Positions 1 to 11,100 of a stretch of DNA of 23,775 bases are shown here, piece after piece (position 1 is the first letter of the stretch; every line of letters begins with the position of its first letter). A model generated the notes under the pieces. The model searched no databases and was not told the origin of the DNA. It saw only the letters and a list, made by a program, of their open reading frames with translations. The stretch covers positions 1-23,775 of the forward strand of contig JAAAUF010000652.1 in NCBI GenBank assembly GCA_015499985.1. Reading direction: 5' to 3'. This stretch comes from Haplosporangium gracile. Taxonomy: Eukaryota > Mortierellomycota > Mortierellomycetes > Mortierellales > Mortierellaceae. Position numbers and translations under genes: made by a program.

Positions 1-359
<359 letters not shown>

Positions 360-426
360 ATCTCCCGTCTTACTTCACTTGAGCACACTTCTTGAAACCC
401 CTCTTCCTTATTTCTTCTCATCAAAG

Positions 427-432
427 AATAAA
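427..432 (+). terminator. candidate poly(A) signal for RPS9
   Basis: AATAAA lies 68 bp after the RPS9 stop codon in AT-rich sequence, a plausible position for 3'-end formation. On the opposite strand the complement of 489-494 also reads AATAAA, 41 bp past the G6PD stop, so the two convergent 3' UTRs probably come very close or overlap. Inferred from motif and position only. Confidence 0.45.
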
Positions 433-488
433 GAATTCAGAAACATATACAGAAACCAAATATTGTCGTACTCGACTGTCGGGATGGT

Positions 489-494
489 TTTATT
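489..494 (-). terminator. candidate poly(A) signal for G6PD
   Basis: The minus strand reads AATAAA about 41 bp downstream of the G6PD TGA. It is the only canonical hexamer in the short convergent gap with RPS9. Motif and position only. Confidence 0.4.
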
Positions 495-534
495 TTATGA
501 AGAAGTGGACTAGTTGAAAGAAAGTATGCTATGT

Positions 535-2605
535 TCAAGGGGTGGGCTTGACCTTCTGGTCTTGGCCCTTGGCGGCAACAGATGCCTCAGAGTGGTTGGG
601 CCAGACATACTCCTGGTTGGACCTTTCGTATCCATGCTTGGCCACATACTCGGTAACGCCCTGAGGACCGCGACTGCCGAATGCATAGGGGATAGGCTTG
701 ATCTCACCCTGATCAATCGTCTTCAGGATGGGCGTAAAGATCTTCCACGCAGCATCCAACTCGTCGTCTCTCACAAAGTTGGAGTGGTCGCCGTTCAGCG
801 AGTCCAGGATCAGAGACTCGTAGGCCTCAGGGATCACAACATTGTCGAAACGGCTCGAGTAGGAGAGATCTAGGTCTGAGATGACGGTCTTCATGCCCAG
901 ACCAGGCTCCTTGTTCATGATCTTGACGTAGACAGCCTCGTTGGGCTGGACACGGATTACAATCTCGTTTTTGGCGAGGTTGGTGAACATTTTTCCAGGA
1001 ACCTCCTTGAACTGGATTCGGATCTCGGTCTTTTGCTGGTCCAGGGCTTTGCCACACTTTAGGATGAAGGGAACACCGGTCCAGCGCTCGTTCTGGATAA
1101 AGAGCGTCGCGGCAGCATAGGTAGGGGTCTTGCTGCCCTTGGGGACCGTAGGATCATCGAGATAACCGGGCTCCTTGCCGTCCTCGCTCTTGGTGTACTG
1201 GCCCGTCAAGACGTCGGTTTTGGCAATTGGAGGGATGTACCTTAAAACCTTGACCTAAATTCAATTTAAACGTTAGTATTGTTATCAGAAGAAACTGTTG
1301 GGCATCGACAGTCGATTGTACAAGATTGTTCTATGTACCTTCTCGTCGCGGACATCCTCAGCACCAAGCGAGACTGGTGGCTCCATGGCGATGAGGGTCA
1401 AAATCTGCAGCAGATCTAAGTGTACGCAAAGAAGCATGTAGACTCAGGCTATGTCAAAACAAGAGAGACAAAAGTAAAACAATAGCAGCATAACATGCAA
1501 GATAACGTACGGTTCTGCATAACGTCGCGGATGATGCCAAACTCGTCAAAGTAGCCACCACGGCCTGCGGTACCGATCTTTTCCTTGAAGGTGATCTGAA
1601 TGTTGTCGATACAGTGTCGGTTCCAGACTGAGCCAAAGATGACATTGGCAAAGCGAAGTATCATTAAGTTCTTGACCATCTCCTTGCCCAGGTAGTGGTC
1701 AATACGGTAGATCTAATGCAAATATGACAAATGACACACATGTTACAGTCGTGAGAGAATAAAACAAAAAAAAAAAGGCGTTAGCGGGTGTGAGTAACAT
1801 GACTTTTTCATGCAGTTCGACAAATGAAACCCCTATTTTCCTGTGCGTTTCTCACACACGCATGCGATGACGAAAATATGGATTTTTCATTGTTGAGCAT
1901 CTTACCTCTTCCTCAGTAAAGAGGGCACCAAGATCCTTAGCCAGCTTGCGGGAGCTCTCCAGATCCATTCCAAAGGGCTTCTCAACAATCAAGCGGATAG
2001 TAGCACCCTTCTTGTAGTTGTTGTGCTTAATGCTGGTTGCGACAGGGATAAAGACAGAGGGCGGCAAGGCCATGTAAAAGAGACGAGCAGTCGCCCCGGA
2101 TGCCTTCTCGAGGTTCTCGATCTCCTTCTCCAACACCTGGAAATCTTGATCCTTGTCGTACTGGCCATCCTGGTAGGAGCAGAGCTTGCGGAATTTGGAC
2201 AATGCTTCCTTGTCCTCGTCAGTCTTGATTTTGATGTACTTGGAGATATGGTCTTGAAAGGTGGATTGATCCATCTTGGTACGTGCATACCCGATGATTT
2301 GGGTGTTGGCATCCAAGTAGTGATTCTTGTAGAGGCCAAAGAGGGCGGGGAAGGTCTTCTTTTTGGCCAGATCTCCAGAAGCACCCAACACTATATATCG
2401 TTACAGTACGAAATCAGGAAGAAAACGGCCGGGAGGATGAGGGTTAAGGGCAAACGCGTAAAAAAGGTTGATAGTTCTCACGGTTAGGTTGGTTGCTCAA
2501 TAAAAGTTTGTTGTTTTGTGTTTTTCGCTCTTCCTTATGCTTTGTCTTACCAATAACTGTGTAAAGGTGCTTGTTGTCTTGTGTTGCTTTTGCTGGTTCA
2601 GACAT
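535..2605 (-). CDS. ZWF1: glucose-6-phosphate 1-dehydrogenase
   Basis: Catalyses glucose-6-phosphate + NADP+ to 6-phosphogluconolactone + NADPH, the first oxidative step of the pentose phosphate pathway, in the cytosol. Five exons were rebuilt on the minus strand: 2605-2551, 2390-1906, 1712-1511, 1415-1339 and 1254-535, giving about 512 residues, the usual length for the family. The Rossmann nucleotide-binding motif GASGDLAK is at about residues 21-28, EKPFG at 155-159, and the catalytic substrate-binding signature RIDHYLGKE at 183-191 (His186 is the likely base). The coding frame continues exactly across all four introns, for example TVI|VLGASG and MQN|HLLQ. The start is the first ATG, 18 codons before intron 1. 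The C-terminus reads VKPTP-stop. Nothing suggests damage. Confidence 0.96.
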
Positions 2606-3066
2606 GGTGAGCACTGAGGTGAAGGGTGGGGGGAATGAGTTGTTTGTCGTAAAGAGAAGAGAAGAAGAGAGGAATGGAATGAAGAAGTGTTGTAAGAGAA
2701 TAGGAAAAGGAAAATGAATGAGCAGCAAATGAGGAAGAGGAAGGAGGCGCGACAAAACACAAAAAGAAGAAAAAAAAATCGTCTCAGCCTCATCTAACAC
2801 CAACTTCATGCCCAGCGGACTGGCACCACATTCGCTTATCTCTCTTTCCAATCTGTCTGCGCATACATCGATCAAGCCACTCTCTATGATTATTAACACA
2901 CACATACTACTTTCTACCCTACCTAGGCCATGCACGCATAACTCATCTTCATCCTTGTCGACTTCTCATTCCCGTACACATCGTATCAACGTAATTGTTT
3001 AATTGTATGTAGTAGATAGATATAGTAGCTAGAAAAGTCATCGTCGTCAGCGAACGAGTTTTTGAG
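2606..3066. promoter_or_regulatory. intergenic region: G6PD promoter/leader and 3' UTR of the next gene
   Basis: 461 bp between the G6PD start and the stop of the upstream minus-strand gene. The half nearest G6PD (about 2606-2790) is pyrimidine-rich in the sense direction, like the leaders of other genes here, so it probably holds the 5' UTR. The half near 2950-3066 probably carries the 3' UTR of the tetraspan gene. I saw no convincing operator, RNA gene or repeat, and the short open frames here have no recognisable content. Confidence 0.45.
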
Positions 3067-4491
3067 CTATGGATTGCAGATGCTGTTGTCGTTGTTGACG
3101 CGTCTTTGTTTGTCCTTGCGGGCACCAAGCTCGATCGAGTAGCGGACCACATCCTCACCATAGCACCACTAAATAACATACCAAAAAAAAAACGAAAAAA
3201 GAAAATAACGTCAGAATCGCATATGCAGTCGGAGATGCAAGGTATGCACATAAAACTACTATGATTGAATAAATTCATGGACTTACGATCATGGTTACAC
3301 CGATGAGGCATCCGATCAAGGAACCAAGAAGGGCTGCAACATACATGGCACCGCACTCAGAGGTACCGCGAGCAGCATCGTGTTCCAGGTTGCATTGGTC
3401 GAGGAAGCGGTCCTTGTGGATGACTGTCAGGAAGAGCGTCAATGCAGTCGATCCAAGGAACACTCCAATCATGATCCACCAGGCTTTGGCAAAGAACCGC
3501 ACCATAGTGGACGACTCCTACAAAGTACATGAAAAGTGGGAAGAGTAGGTTATGGTTAATAAAACAAATGTAATTGAGTCGAAACGTGTTACTAGAGTAT
3601 CCAATGCCCTGGAGAGCACTATTTTATCCCAACCCAATGTAGGGAGCCCAATCCTACCTTTCTTCCTTCCTTACTTCACTCCCTTTTGTTCTTTCTGTCT
3701 CCCTCCCATGCACCACAGATATTTTTACACAGGGCTGCAGTGACACCGAGACAACGACAAGATAATTAGTCAAGGAGGTACTAACCCTCCTCTCTCTCCC
3801 TCTCCTCTCCCTCTCCTCTTTCTCTCTCCTCTCTCTCTCCTCTCCGCAAATCCCTCCCCCTCCATTCGCCATTTCCCAAAAGAGGCGTTATACCTCAGCG
3901 TGAAAAGGCATCTCAATTCAGTTTACCTTGTAGGCGGCAAAGATCCCAATGGCCCCAAGAATACCACCGACGACAGAGATGGTGCCAGAGATGTACGACA
4001 TGACCAGCAAGTCAATACTTTGTTCACCCATGGCAGGCCAGCCCTGGGTCGAAAACAGCAAGCAGTTTGCGATAGAGTCGCAAATCTGGATGCTGTCCAT
4101 ACCGGCTTGGACGAGGCAAAAGTAAAGACTTGAAAGTCCAGCGATCTATAACACAAAGTTTTGTCAATGATATCATGGTAGACGCAATTAAAAATAGAGA
4201 TGAACAAAGGCCACATGTAAGAGAGTGAAGTGAAAATAGTGCAGAGTGGGACACTAAGCGAACAACAACTGATTAGCCAATATACTGGGAAGGTCGGCAG
4301 AGGATATGTACCAGAAGATAGCCGGCGAGGGCAATGAGTCGACCTCTTGGAGAGATTGAGCAACAGCCCTGTGGTTTGGATGATGGGGGTGGGTGTGTTG
4401 GTTCTGAGGTCGATGCATCCAACTGAGAATGATCATCAATGGACACCAACTCAAAAGAATTGGAGTTTTTGGAATCCGACAGGGTCTTCAT
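3067..4491 (-). CDS. uncharacterised four-transmembrane membrane protein
   Basis: I do not recognise this family. Four exons were rebuilt on the minus strand: 4491-4312, 4145-3927, 3517-3287 and 3168-3067, all joined in phase 0, giving 243 residues. There is a Ser/Pro-rich hydrophilic N-terminus (about residues 1-50) followed by four hydrophobic segments at about 52-74, 106-132, 146-167 and 190-213, then a basic, charged C-tail (ELGARKDKQRR). The loop between segments 1 and 2 carries Cys82 and Cys88, and the loop between 3 and 4 carries Cys175 and Cys188. Both loops should face the same, non-cytosolic side, so disulfides are possible. Size and topology resemble MARVEL or tetraspanin-like proteins, but I see no diagnostic motif such as the tetraspanin CCG. 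Exon joins are supported by continuous membrane segments. Function unknown. Confidence 0.75.
3518..3926 (-). other. long intron with purine/pyrimidine tract in the tetraspan gene
   Basis: A 409-nt intron (GTAAAC...TAG on the minus strand) separates exons 2 and 3, several times longer than most introns here. It holds a nearly pure CT tract on the plus strand at about 3785-3845, read as GA-rich in the transcript. No coding content is apparent inside it. Confidence 0.6.
3785..3845. repeat. polypyrimidine (CT/CCT) tract
   Basis: About 60 bp made almost only of C and T on the plus strand, with irregular CT and CCT units, inside the long intron of the tetraspan gene. Such mirror-like pyrimidine tracts can slip and vary in length, and can form triplex DNA. 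Direct sequence observation, effect unknown. Confidence 0.8.
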
Positions 4492-5437
4492 ATTAATGTT
4501 TGTTGTCTTTAGTTATTAGTTGAGATGAATCGTTTGTGAAAGTTGAGACTGGAAGGTGAAGGTCAATGGATATAGTGGATAAGAACGTGAAGGGTTGAGG
4601 GTATGGCGAAGCAAAAGACTGGGCGACGCTGCGAGGAAGAGGACCAAGAAGTATAGGTGGAGAGGCAAAGAGAAAAACAAAAAAGGAAGAAAAAACAAGA
4701 AAGGTAGGAGTTGCAAGGGAAAGGGCGACACAGAGAAAAAAAAATGTGCGTGTGGACAAAAAATGAGCTGGACAGAAATGAAGAGATCCAGGAGCCAGGA
4801 TAGGAAGGGTTATCCAGGATGCGACGGGATCTAGAGCGGCTGTCTCTTGTATGGTCTAGACAGCTTCGCACCGTTCTTCGTTAACATGCCCAAGATCCTC
4901 CCCTTTCATCTATAATTCTGCGTTTTTTTTTTTGCTTTGCCTTAAAAATATGCATCTGAAAATCAAGGAGGTGTTTCTCTTCTAACGCTGAATAGAAATG
5001 CGAATAGAAACGAGTCCGTGAAAAAAGCACAGTAGATTTTGCGGTCGTTTGCTAGGCATTTGCATCCAGGTTGGGCACGCTATTTTTGAGATGGAGTAAA
5101 AAGAGCTTTTTTTTTTTGGCTGAGGAGCATTTCTATTATCGTACACTAGACGCGCGGTTATGTAACAAAAGTAAAAGTCTGACGCGAGGACGCGTCCTTC
5201 CAGATCACTACCGATCTGACCACGACGCGTAATAGTTCACGGCACATATCTTTTTCACACGGATCATTTTCGTGGGGCACGAACAGTCACTAATTTTTTC
5301 GCACTTCCTTTTACATTCCATTCTACTTCTTATTTGCACCATCTCCTCCTCTTTTGCGTCTCTGCTTCTTCCCACCTTTCATCGCGCAGACTGACTGACT
5401 CACCGACAAAGGCTGATCTCTCATCAGTCCAAACTCA
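4492..5437. promoter_or_regulatory. divergent promoter between the tetraspan and PP2C genes
   Basis: 946 bp between two divergent start codons with no supported gene. The stretch 4492-4780 is CT-rich in the minus-strand sense and probably holds the tetraspan leader. The stretch 5280-5420 is CT-rich on the plus strand and probably holds the phosphatase leader. Between them, 5182-5230 holds CGCG-containing sites and a dyad, annotated separately. Short A/T homopolymers occur at about 4924 and 5107. No RNA gene was seen. Confidence 0.55.
5190..5230. promoter_or_regulatory. two ACGCGT boxes flanking a GATC dyad
   Basis: ACGCGT occurs at 5190-5195 and 5225-5230, each a perfect 6-bp palindrome. Between them lies an inverted repeat, CAGATC (5201-5206) and GATCTG (5213-5218), with a 6-bp spacer. 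Gaps from dyad to boxes are 5 and 6 bp, so the 41-bp unit is nearly symmetric. A further GACGCGAGG lies just upstream at 5181-5189. In yeasts ACGCGT is the MCB element bound by MBF (Swi6 with Mbp1 or Res1/Res2) at G1/S genes. Its use here is inference. It sits about 210-250 bp before the phosphatase ATG. Confidence 0.45.
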
Positions 5438-8009
5438 ATGATCTTTCCTCTCCCGCCCATCGTGGGTCGTCAAACAGCTCGAGCTTCCAGTCTGTACCCA
5501 ACTCTCCCAGGAACCTTTCTCTTAACGAAGACGCTCAGTCCGTCGTCATCAATTATCCATTGTCGACTCGCATCGACTTGTTCAGGGTCCAGCAGGTCAG
5601 CCCTTCAACTCCACCACCACCACCACCGCTTTGCACAATCCCTCTCAAATCAAATTACCGCTACGAGTTCTCCCACAACCGCCACAACAACAATAGCAAC
5701 AACAGGAACGCCGATTAATTTATTTAGATCCCAACAAACGCAATTGCTTCCACCATCATTGCGGCTCTCACAACAGTCGCAACTGTGTCACTCTGAGCCT
5801 CTATCTCCAACAATTTTCTCACGACATGCATACCGCAACTATAACTACAATCGCCGACGACGCCAATCTATACCGTCCAATGACCTGCTGGCCAACAGCA
5901 GCAATACCATCACAACCACCAACAACGCCGTCGGAACTCCAACTCCGCTTGTGCCTCTTTCTCTTCGACAACAACCTCGATCGGGCCGCCAACGCAATTC
6001 CACTTTTATCTTGACAGGGTCTGGGCCAGGACGACGGGGAGCCATGCCCTGCTCCTTGACAACAACAACGCGTTGTTCGGGATTTCACATTCGGACTCAG
6101 GAACGTGCTTTTCATAGCAGCCACTCGGATCGGTACTCTCAGCCCTATTACGCCATGAAGAACTCTCAGGGCAATACTTTGCGGGTGCATCTTGACAAAT
6201 ATCGAGATATCGTGGGTCTTCGTTCGACACGTTGCCAACGGAAGTACAATCAGGATCGATATAAAGTTCTTGTCCTGGACGCACCACAGTTGGAAACAAA
6301 TCCTGCCACAGCCACAGCTAAGTCCATTACAACAACCACCAGCAGTGGCAGCACCATCATTAGTAGCGGAAGCACTAAGACGATCTCACAGATGGACGCG
6401 GACCAGAAGACTCTCTTTTACTTTGCGATCTTTGACGGCCATGGAGGATCCAACACCGCCGACTACCTAACCGCGAACCTGGACGAATACATCGAGGCTG
6501 CCAAACCAGAGATGGTCCCCAAGGTGATCAAGGACCTTCGCAAACTCGGAGGTTACTTCCGCAATTTCCGCCCTCACTTTCTGGAACCGTTCTTGCCAGC
6601 GGATTTTGAGATAAAGGGGTTGAGAGGTGCGGCGGATCGAGCGAGACAGCAGCGGAGGGTTCATATCCCTGGCAAGGGAGGACAGATCAAGCCGATGATC
6701 TTTATACCCCATCCGAATGCCACCGAAAAGGAGCAGGAGCAGGAACTGGAGTCCTTGAATCAAGCGACGGCTGCTGGAACGACTGTGAAAGGCGCCACTC
6801 CGGCCTCCCTGGAGGCACTGCTATCAGAGGAGCAGCGCAAGCAAAAAGAGCGCGCAGCAACCAACAAGCTTAGGGTAGAGATACCACGGAAGGAAGAAGA
6901 TGAGCACGAGTACGACGAGGATGAGGACTCCTTTGTGATCGCCAGGAGGAAGTACTTGAACAAAACATCGCCTTTGCCAGCAGGAACAACAGCCTACTTT
7001 GGAACAGATCGATCCGAATACGCCTCGTTAAGTCTTCGGGCAGAAGATCTGATTGAGACGGAGAAGCGGAAGCAGGCAGCGGCTGCAACACGTACACCTA
7101 TGCCGATGACAATGACACTCGAACAACGACTCTGTCTCTCCTTCCTGCAGTGCGATGCAGAGTTGATTCGGGACAAGTATCAGGACGGCTCCACGGCTTC
7201 GGTAGTCATTGTCCAATCGAAAGGCGCCTTCTGGGAGACAAAGGATGATCTGGATCTGATTCTGGCACATGTGGGTGATACCCGTATCCTGCTATGCGAG
7301 GCCCCTCGAGGCGAGAGTATCCAACTCACCACAGACCACCATCCCGATGCCGTTGTAGAAGCTGGTAAGGACAGATTGAACATATTTTCAATTTTATCCG
7401 CTTGGGGGAGCAATGTGTTGCTATCATCAATAATAATACCATTTCATATATACTCCACCCTTTTCTCAAATTTTAGACCGTATCCGCAGGATGGCAGCAT
7501 ACGTGAGCGCAGATTCATTTGGCGAGAACATGTTTTTAGGACAACTGGCCAACACGCGAGCACTGGGCGACATTGCCATGAAACCTTTCGGGGTCTCCGC
7601 CGAACCCGAGCTGATCCGTAGGACAGTCAAAGCCAGCGAAGCCGCCTTCTTGGTGTTGATTTCGGACGGCATCTCAAGTGTCATGTCCAACCAGGAAGTC
7701 GTCGATTGTGTCAAGCTGGAAGACAATCCGACCCAGGCTGCCGCCAATGTCCTAAAGCTTGCAGAACAGTTGGGTGCCGAGGACAACTGCACCATCATGG
7801 TATACCCCTGTTCTTCTTCCTTATGTATTAAACATTGTTACAGGAAGCGTGAATTCATCACTGATCCAAAACTATCTCTTACGTCAACCATTTATGAACA
7901 GGTCGTAAAGTTGCCAGCATGGGGAGCCAAGATGCCAGACTTGACCAAGGAGCTTCGAGAATACCGGTGGCAAAGCGAAGCCCAACAGTCAAGAGCACGA
8001 AGACGATAG
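5438..8009 (+). CDS. PP2C (PPM) family Ser/Thr protein phosphatase, probably mitochondrial
   Basis: Metal-dependent protein phosphatase. Exons are 5438-7364, 7477-7799 and 7902-8009, giving about 785 residues. PPM motifs appear in order: GLRSTR followed by YNQDR (271-274, the usual NxDR), DGHGG at 333-337, GSTA at 584-587, HVGDTR near 611-615, then TRALGD, ISDGI (Asp706) and EDN (744-746). The metal-binding Asp residues are therefore present, so it should be active. The first 250 residues are rich in Arg, Ser, Thr and Gln with almost no acidic residues and a short His run, which fits a mitochondrial presequence plus a disordered linker. The best functional guess is a PPM1K/Ptc6-type matrix phosphatase. 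About 245 residues separate DGHGG from GSTA, far more than in a minimal PP2C, with a charged low-complexity insert. It is convergent with NUP133. Confidence 0.88.
7800..7901 (+). other. stop-free 102-nt intron in the PP2C gene
   Basis: The segment begins GTATAC and ends CAG. Its length is a multiple of three and its frame has no stop. Splicing gives NCTIM|VVKLPAW, and retention would add 34 residues after the EDN motif and keep the same C-terminus. The inserted peptide is Cys/Ser/Thr-rich and does not look like PP2C sequence, so I treat it as an intron. Confidence 0.65.
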
Positions 8010-8123
8010 ACACCACATTAATTAAAACATCATTGGCATTTTTGTTAGCATTCTTCATTGTTAAGGTTGTCTTTGATTTTTATCAAGGTAAAACATAGTA
8101 ATTATCTATAGAGATATCTGTCC

Positions 8124-11100
8124 TTATGCCATCTCAACATCCTCCATCATAGCATCTTGGGACCCCAGACTCATCATAGCAGCCGCCCTCTCCTCCTTGA
8201 CAATCATCTTCACGCGCTGCCACTTCTCCAACAACTGCCCCTCGCGAATCCGTTGGTTGAGCTCCTCGTTCTCGCGCTCATAATCTTGGATCAAGCCCTC
8301 GCACCGTCTCTTCAACTCTGCCTCGTCCGTTTCGCCTCTCGCCAGGCTGCGTTCCCGGAACAGATTGTAGGGCATTGTGCATTTGGCTTCCTGTGGACGC
8401 AACATCATTTCATCCTTGTGACCATCTGCATGAAAGATCACAGCATATGCCCGGCACATCCACGACGCCGTCAATCTCTCTTTGGCTTCCGAATCGCTCA
8501 CATCCTCCAGTCTCCAGTAGGCGTCCTTGTCTGCAATAAAGATCCTACGCCAGATATCCTGCAGGATGTAAGGACGGCGGTTCTCGAGAATATCTGTAGC
8601 CTGGAAACAGATATCAAGAGAAATTCCACACACGTTCATGTGTTTGATCTCCCCGGCCTGCTGAAGCATGAGAACATCAAGAAGATCCTCAGAACTAAGT
8701 ACATTACGTTCCAGCAATTTCTCTATCGCCTCGAGAACACCCTGTAATAAAAGGAACAAAGGAAAAATACGGATTGTTAGGCTACACTTTGACGCTACAG
8801 CAATCTCGTACAATGAACGCGACTGATGGGCCAGTTTACTCGCCTTGCGCAAGACTTTTTGCTTTGCCAGGATGGGGGATTCCAGCTCTTTCAGAATAGC
8901 TTCAGCCTTGTCGGGAATGGTTGCCATCGCTTCACCTTGCGTCTCCAAGAAATTAGCAACGTCAACTTGAACAGTTGCTGTGATCAACTCCTCGTTACAT
9001 CTGGTGGCATAACTTGCGGTATCTTCATGAATATGGCCGCCGTGGGTTCCTTCCGCCAGAAACATGAGCTTACTCAGACTGGCCATAGTCATACGACGAT
9101 CCAAATAGTTCTCCTTCGCAGCAGCTTCCTGAAGCCGCCTCGAACCTTCGTCGAATCGCTTGATCTTGATGTCATGCAGCCAGCCGAAGTCGCTGCAGTC
9201 ATGGTTGTCGATAAAGTTAGTGAATAGATCGCTGTCCTGCTCGCTCTGTTCCAACAGCTTGGGCATCTTTCCTACAGACATGCAAGCAGCAAACCCGGAA
9301 ATGTTAGTTAGGGCTCCGATAGGATCTTAAAAACCTTTAAACGCATACAGACACGCGTCGAAGAACAAGCAGTACGTACCAGTGTCGATGTACCATTGGA
9401 ACAGAGCATTGGCAAATTCCTGCTGGTACTTGGCAAGATAGCCGTTAATGACTCCTTCATCGTCAGAAGAGAGTCGGACAAGTGTGGTAAAGTCCTTATA
9501 CTTTTGGGCCAGCTGGATCGCACGCTGGGTCTTGTCTAAGTTACCTAAAGAAACGACATCAAGAAATTGTCAGAATTCTTGTCCGCATACATCACCCGAA
9601 GTAGCCATTGTCGATCACAATGTGATTTAGACGTACCAAGTGGTCCCAGTAATGCTGTCTTGGTGTCTTCATATGCGGTGACAGCGGTAGCAATCCTAAT
9701 GTTGCGCTCGGTTGACGTAGGCAATCCCTCCAAATACTGCAAATGCTCAGAATGTGCCTGCAATGTGAAATCGGCAAGATCGCACAACTGATCCCTAAGC
9801 TCACGCTCGAGAGGAGTAAGAGACTCCGAGCTATCCTTGTCAACATCCATTGAAGTGGCATTCTGCTCTGGAGCTACTACGCACAAGTTAAGCGTTGCTG
9901 TGTACTGTGCCGTCAAAGCCTTGATGATACTCTCCGTGCCTATATTATACGAAGGCGTGAGCCTGTGAATTAATATCTGACAAACCCTCCCGCCAGAATA
10001 CTCAAATCTTGCAATATCGAGGTCGTTAGTTGTAAACACGAACCTGTCCATGGCTCGAGAGTACTGCGGTCTTGCAGAGCGTATTTCCCGACATTCAGCC
10101 TCCTAAAATTCCATGCAGACCGCAAACTGACAATGAGGATCTTGTTGATATCCCGGACGAGAATTGCTCGGTGGTTCTCCTGTGTCTTGGCGACAGAGGT
10201 CTGCAAGCTGGAAAGCAACGCTCCCAGTTCGTTGATCTATCATCATCAAAAGATACTCCATTTACATTAGTCTCGTTTCTTTCATGAACGATCATTAATC
10301 AGAAACTGCTCCATAAACTTGAGACTTACGTGATATTTCATAAAGTTCGCTAGTGGATCTTCCGTGCTATGGGCCCCGATTCTGTGCAAGCTCTTGGTAG
10401 CTGCATCCTGCAAGACGCGATCCAAGTTCTCCTTCAGCGTCTTGTCATCACGGACGTCTTTCCGCCTATGCTGGTATTGGTTCCAGACCTCATTTGCGGC
10501 CGCCAATTTCTCTGTACTCCAGCACAGCTGGAATCTGGTATCGACCAATAGTCGGCTCGCCATCTCTGCATCCTGAATACAGTCGATGATATTCTTTATC
10601 CGCTGGTAACGCACCGAGAGTCCTGTCGTTACATCTCTGCCGGTACCGAGGAGTTGAGCATGAGAGTTGAGGACCTCTCGACTCACATTCAAAGACGCTT
10701 GGTTGAGATCCCCGCCGTCGTAATGTGCGAGATCGAAGGAGATGGGGTTGTGCTTCTTCCCACTGAAAAAGACTGCTTGCTCCAACTTGGCCTGAAGTTG
10801 CGTCGTCATCTCCTCCTTCTCGTTCTCAGGGCTGGTTGCAGTCAAAGGTAATGGGTGTCCCTTGTCGTCCAGCTGAAGATGGATGCCCAAGCGACCGCTC
10901 GATTTGCAGATGATAGTCAACTCGCTGCTTGTAGCCAGATCCTGAACATGTTGCTTCCAGTCCTCATATCCGCTGCCGATGATCCTGTCTGTCTTGAGTG
11001 GGACCAAGTCTTCGAACGTCGAATCAGGCAATGTTGAGCTGATAATCACCGCCCTTGACATAACGATGAACACTCCTGGACCTCCAAATGGGACTACCAG

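Noticed and set aside
2023..2487. 154-codon open frame on the plus strand across G6PD exon 2
   Set aside because: Antisense shadow of a confidently identified gene. It has no recognisable domain and arises from the codon bias of the true frame.
2444..2935. 163-codon minus-strand frame containing the G6PD start
   Set aside because: Only the last part up to the first intron is G6PD. The upstream residues are translated 5' UTR (Ser/Phe/Leu-rich from CT-rich DNA), and the downstream residues are intron.
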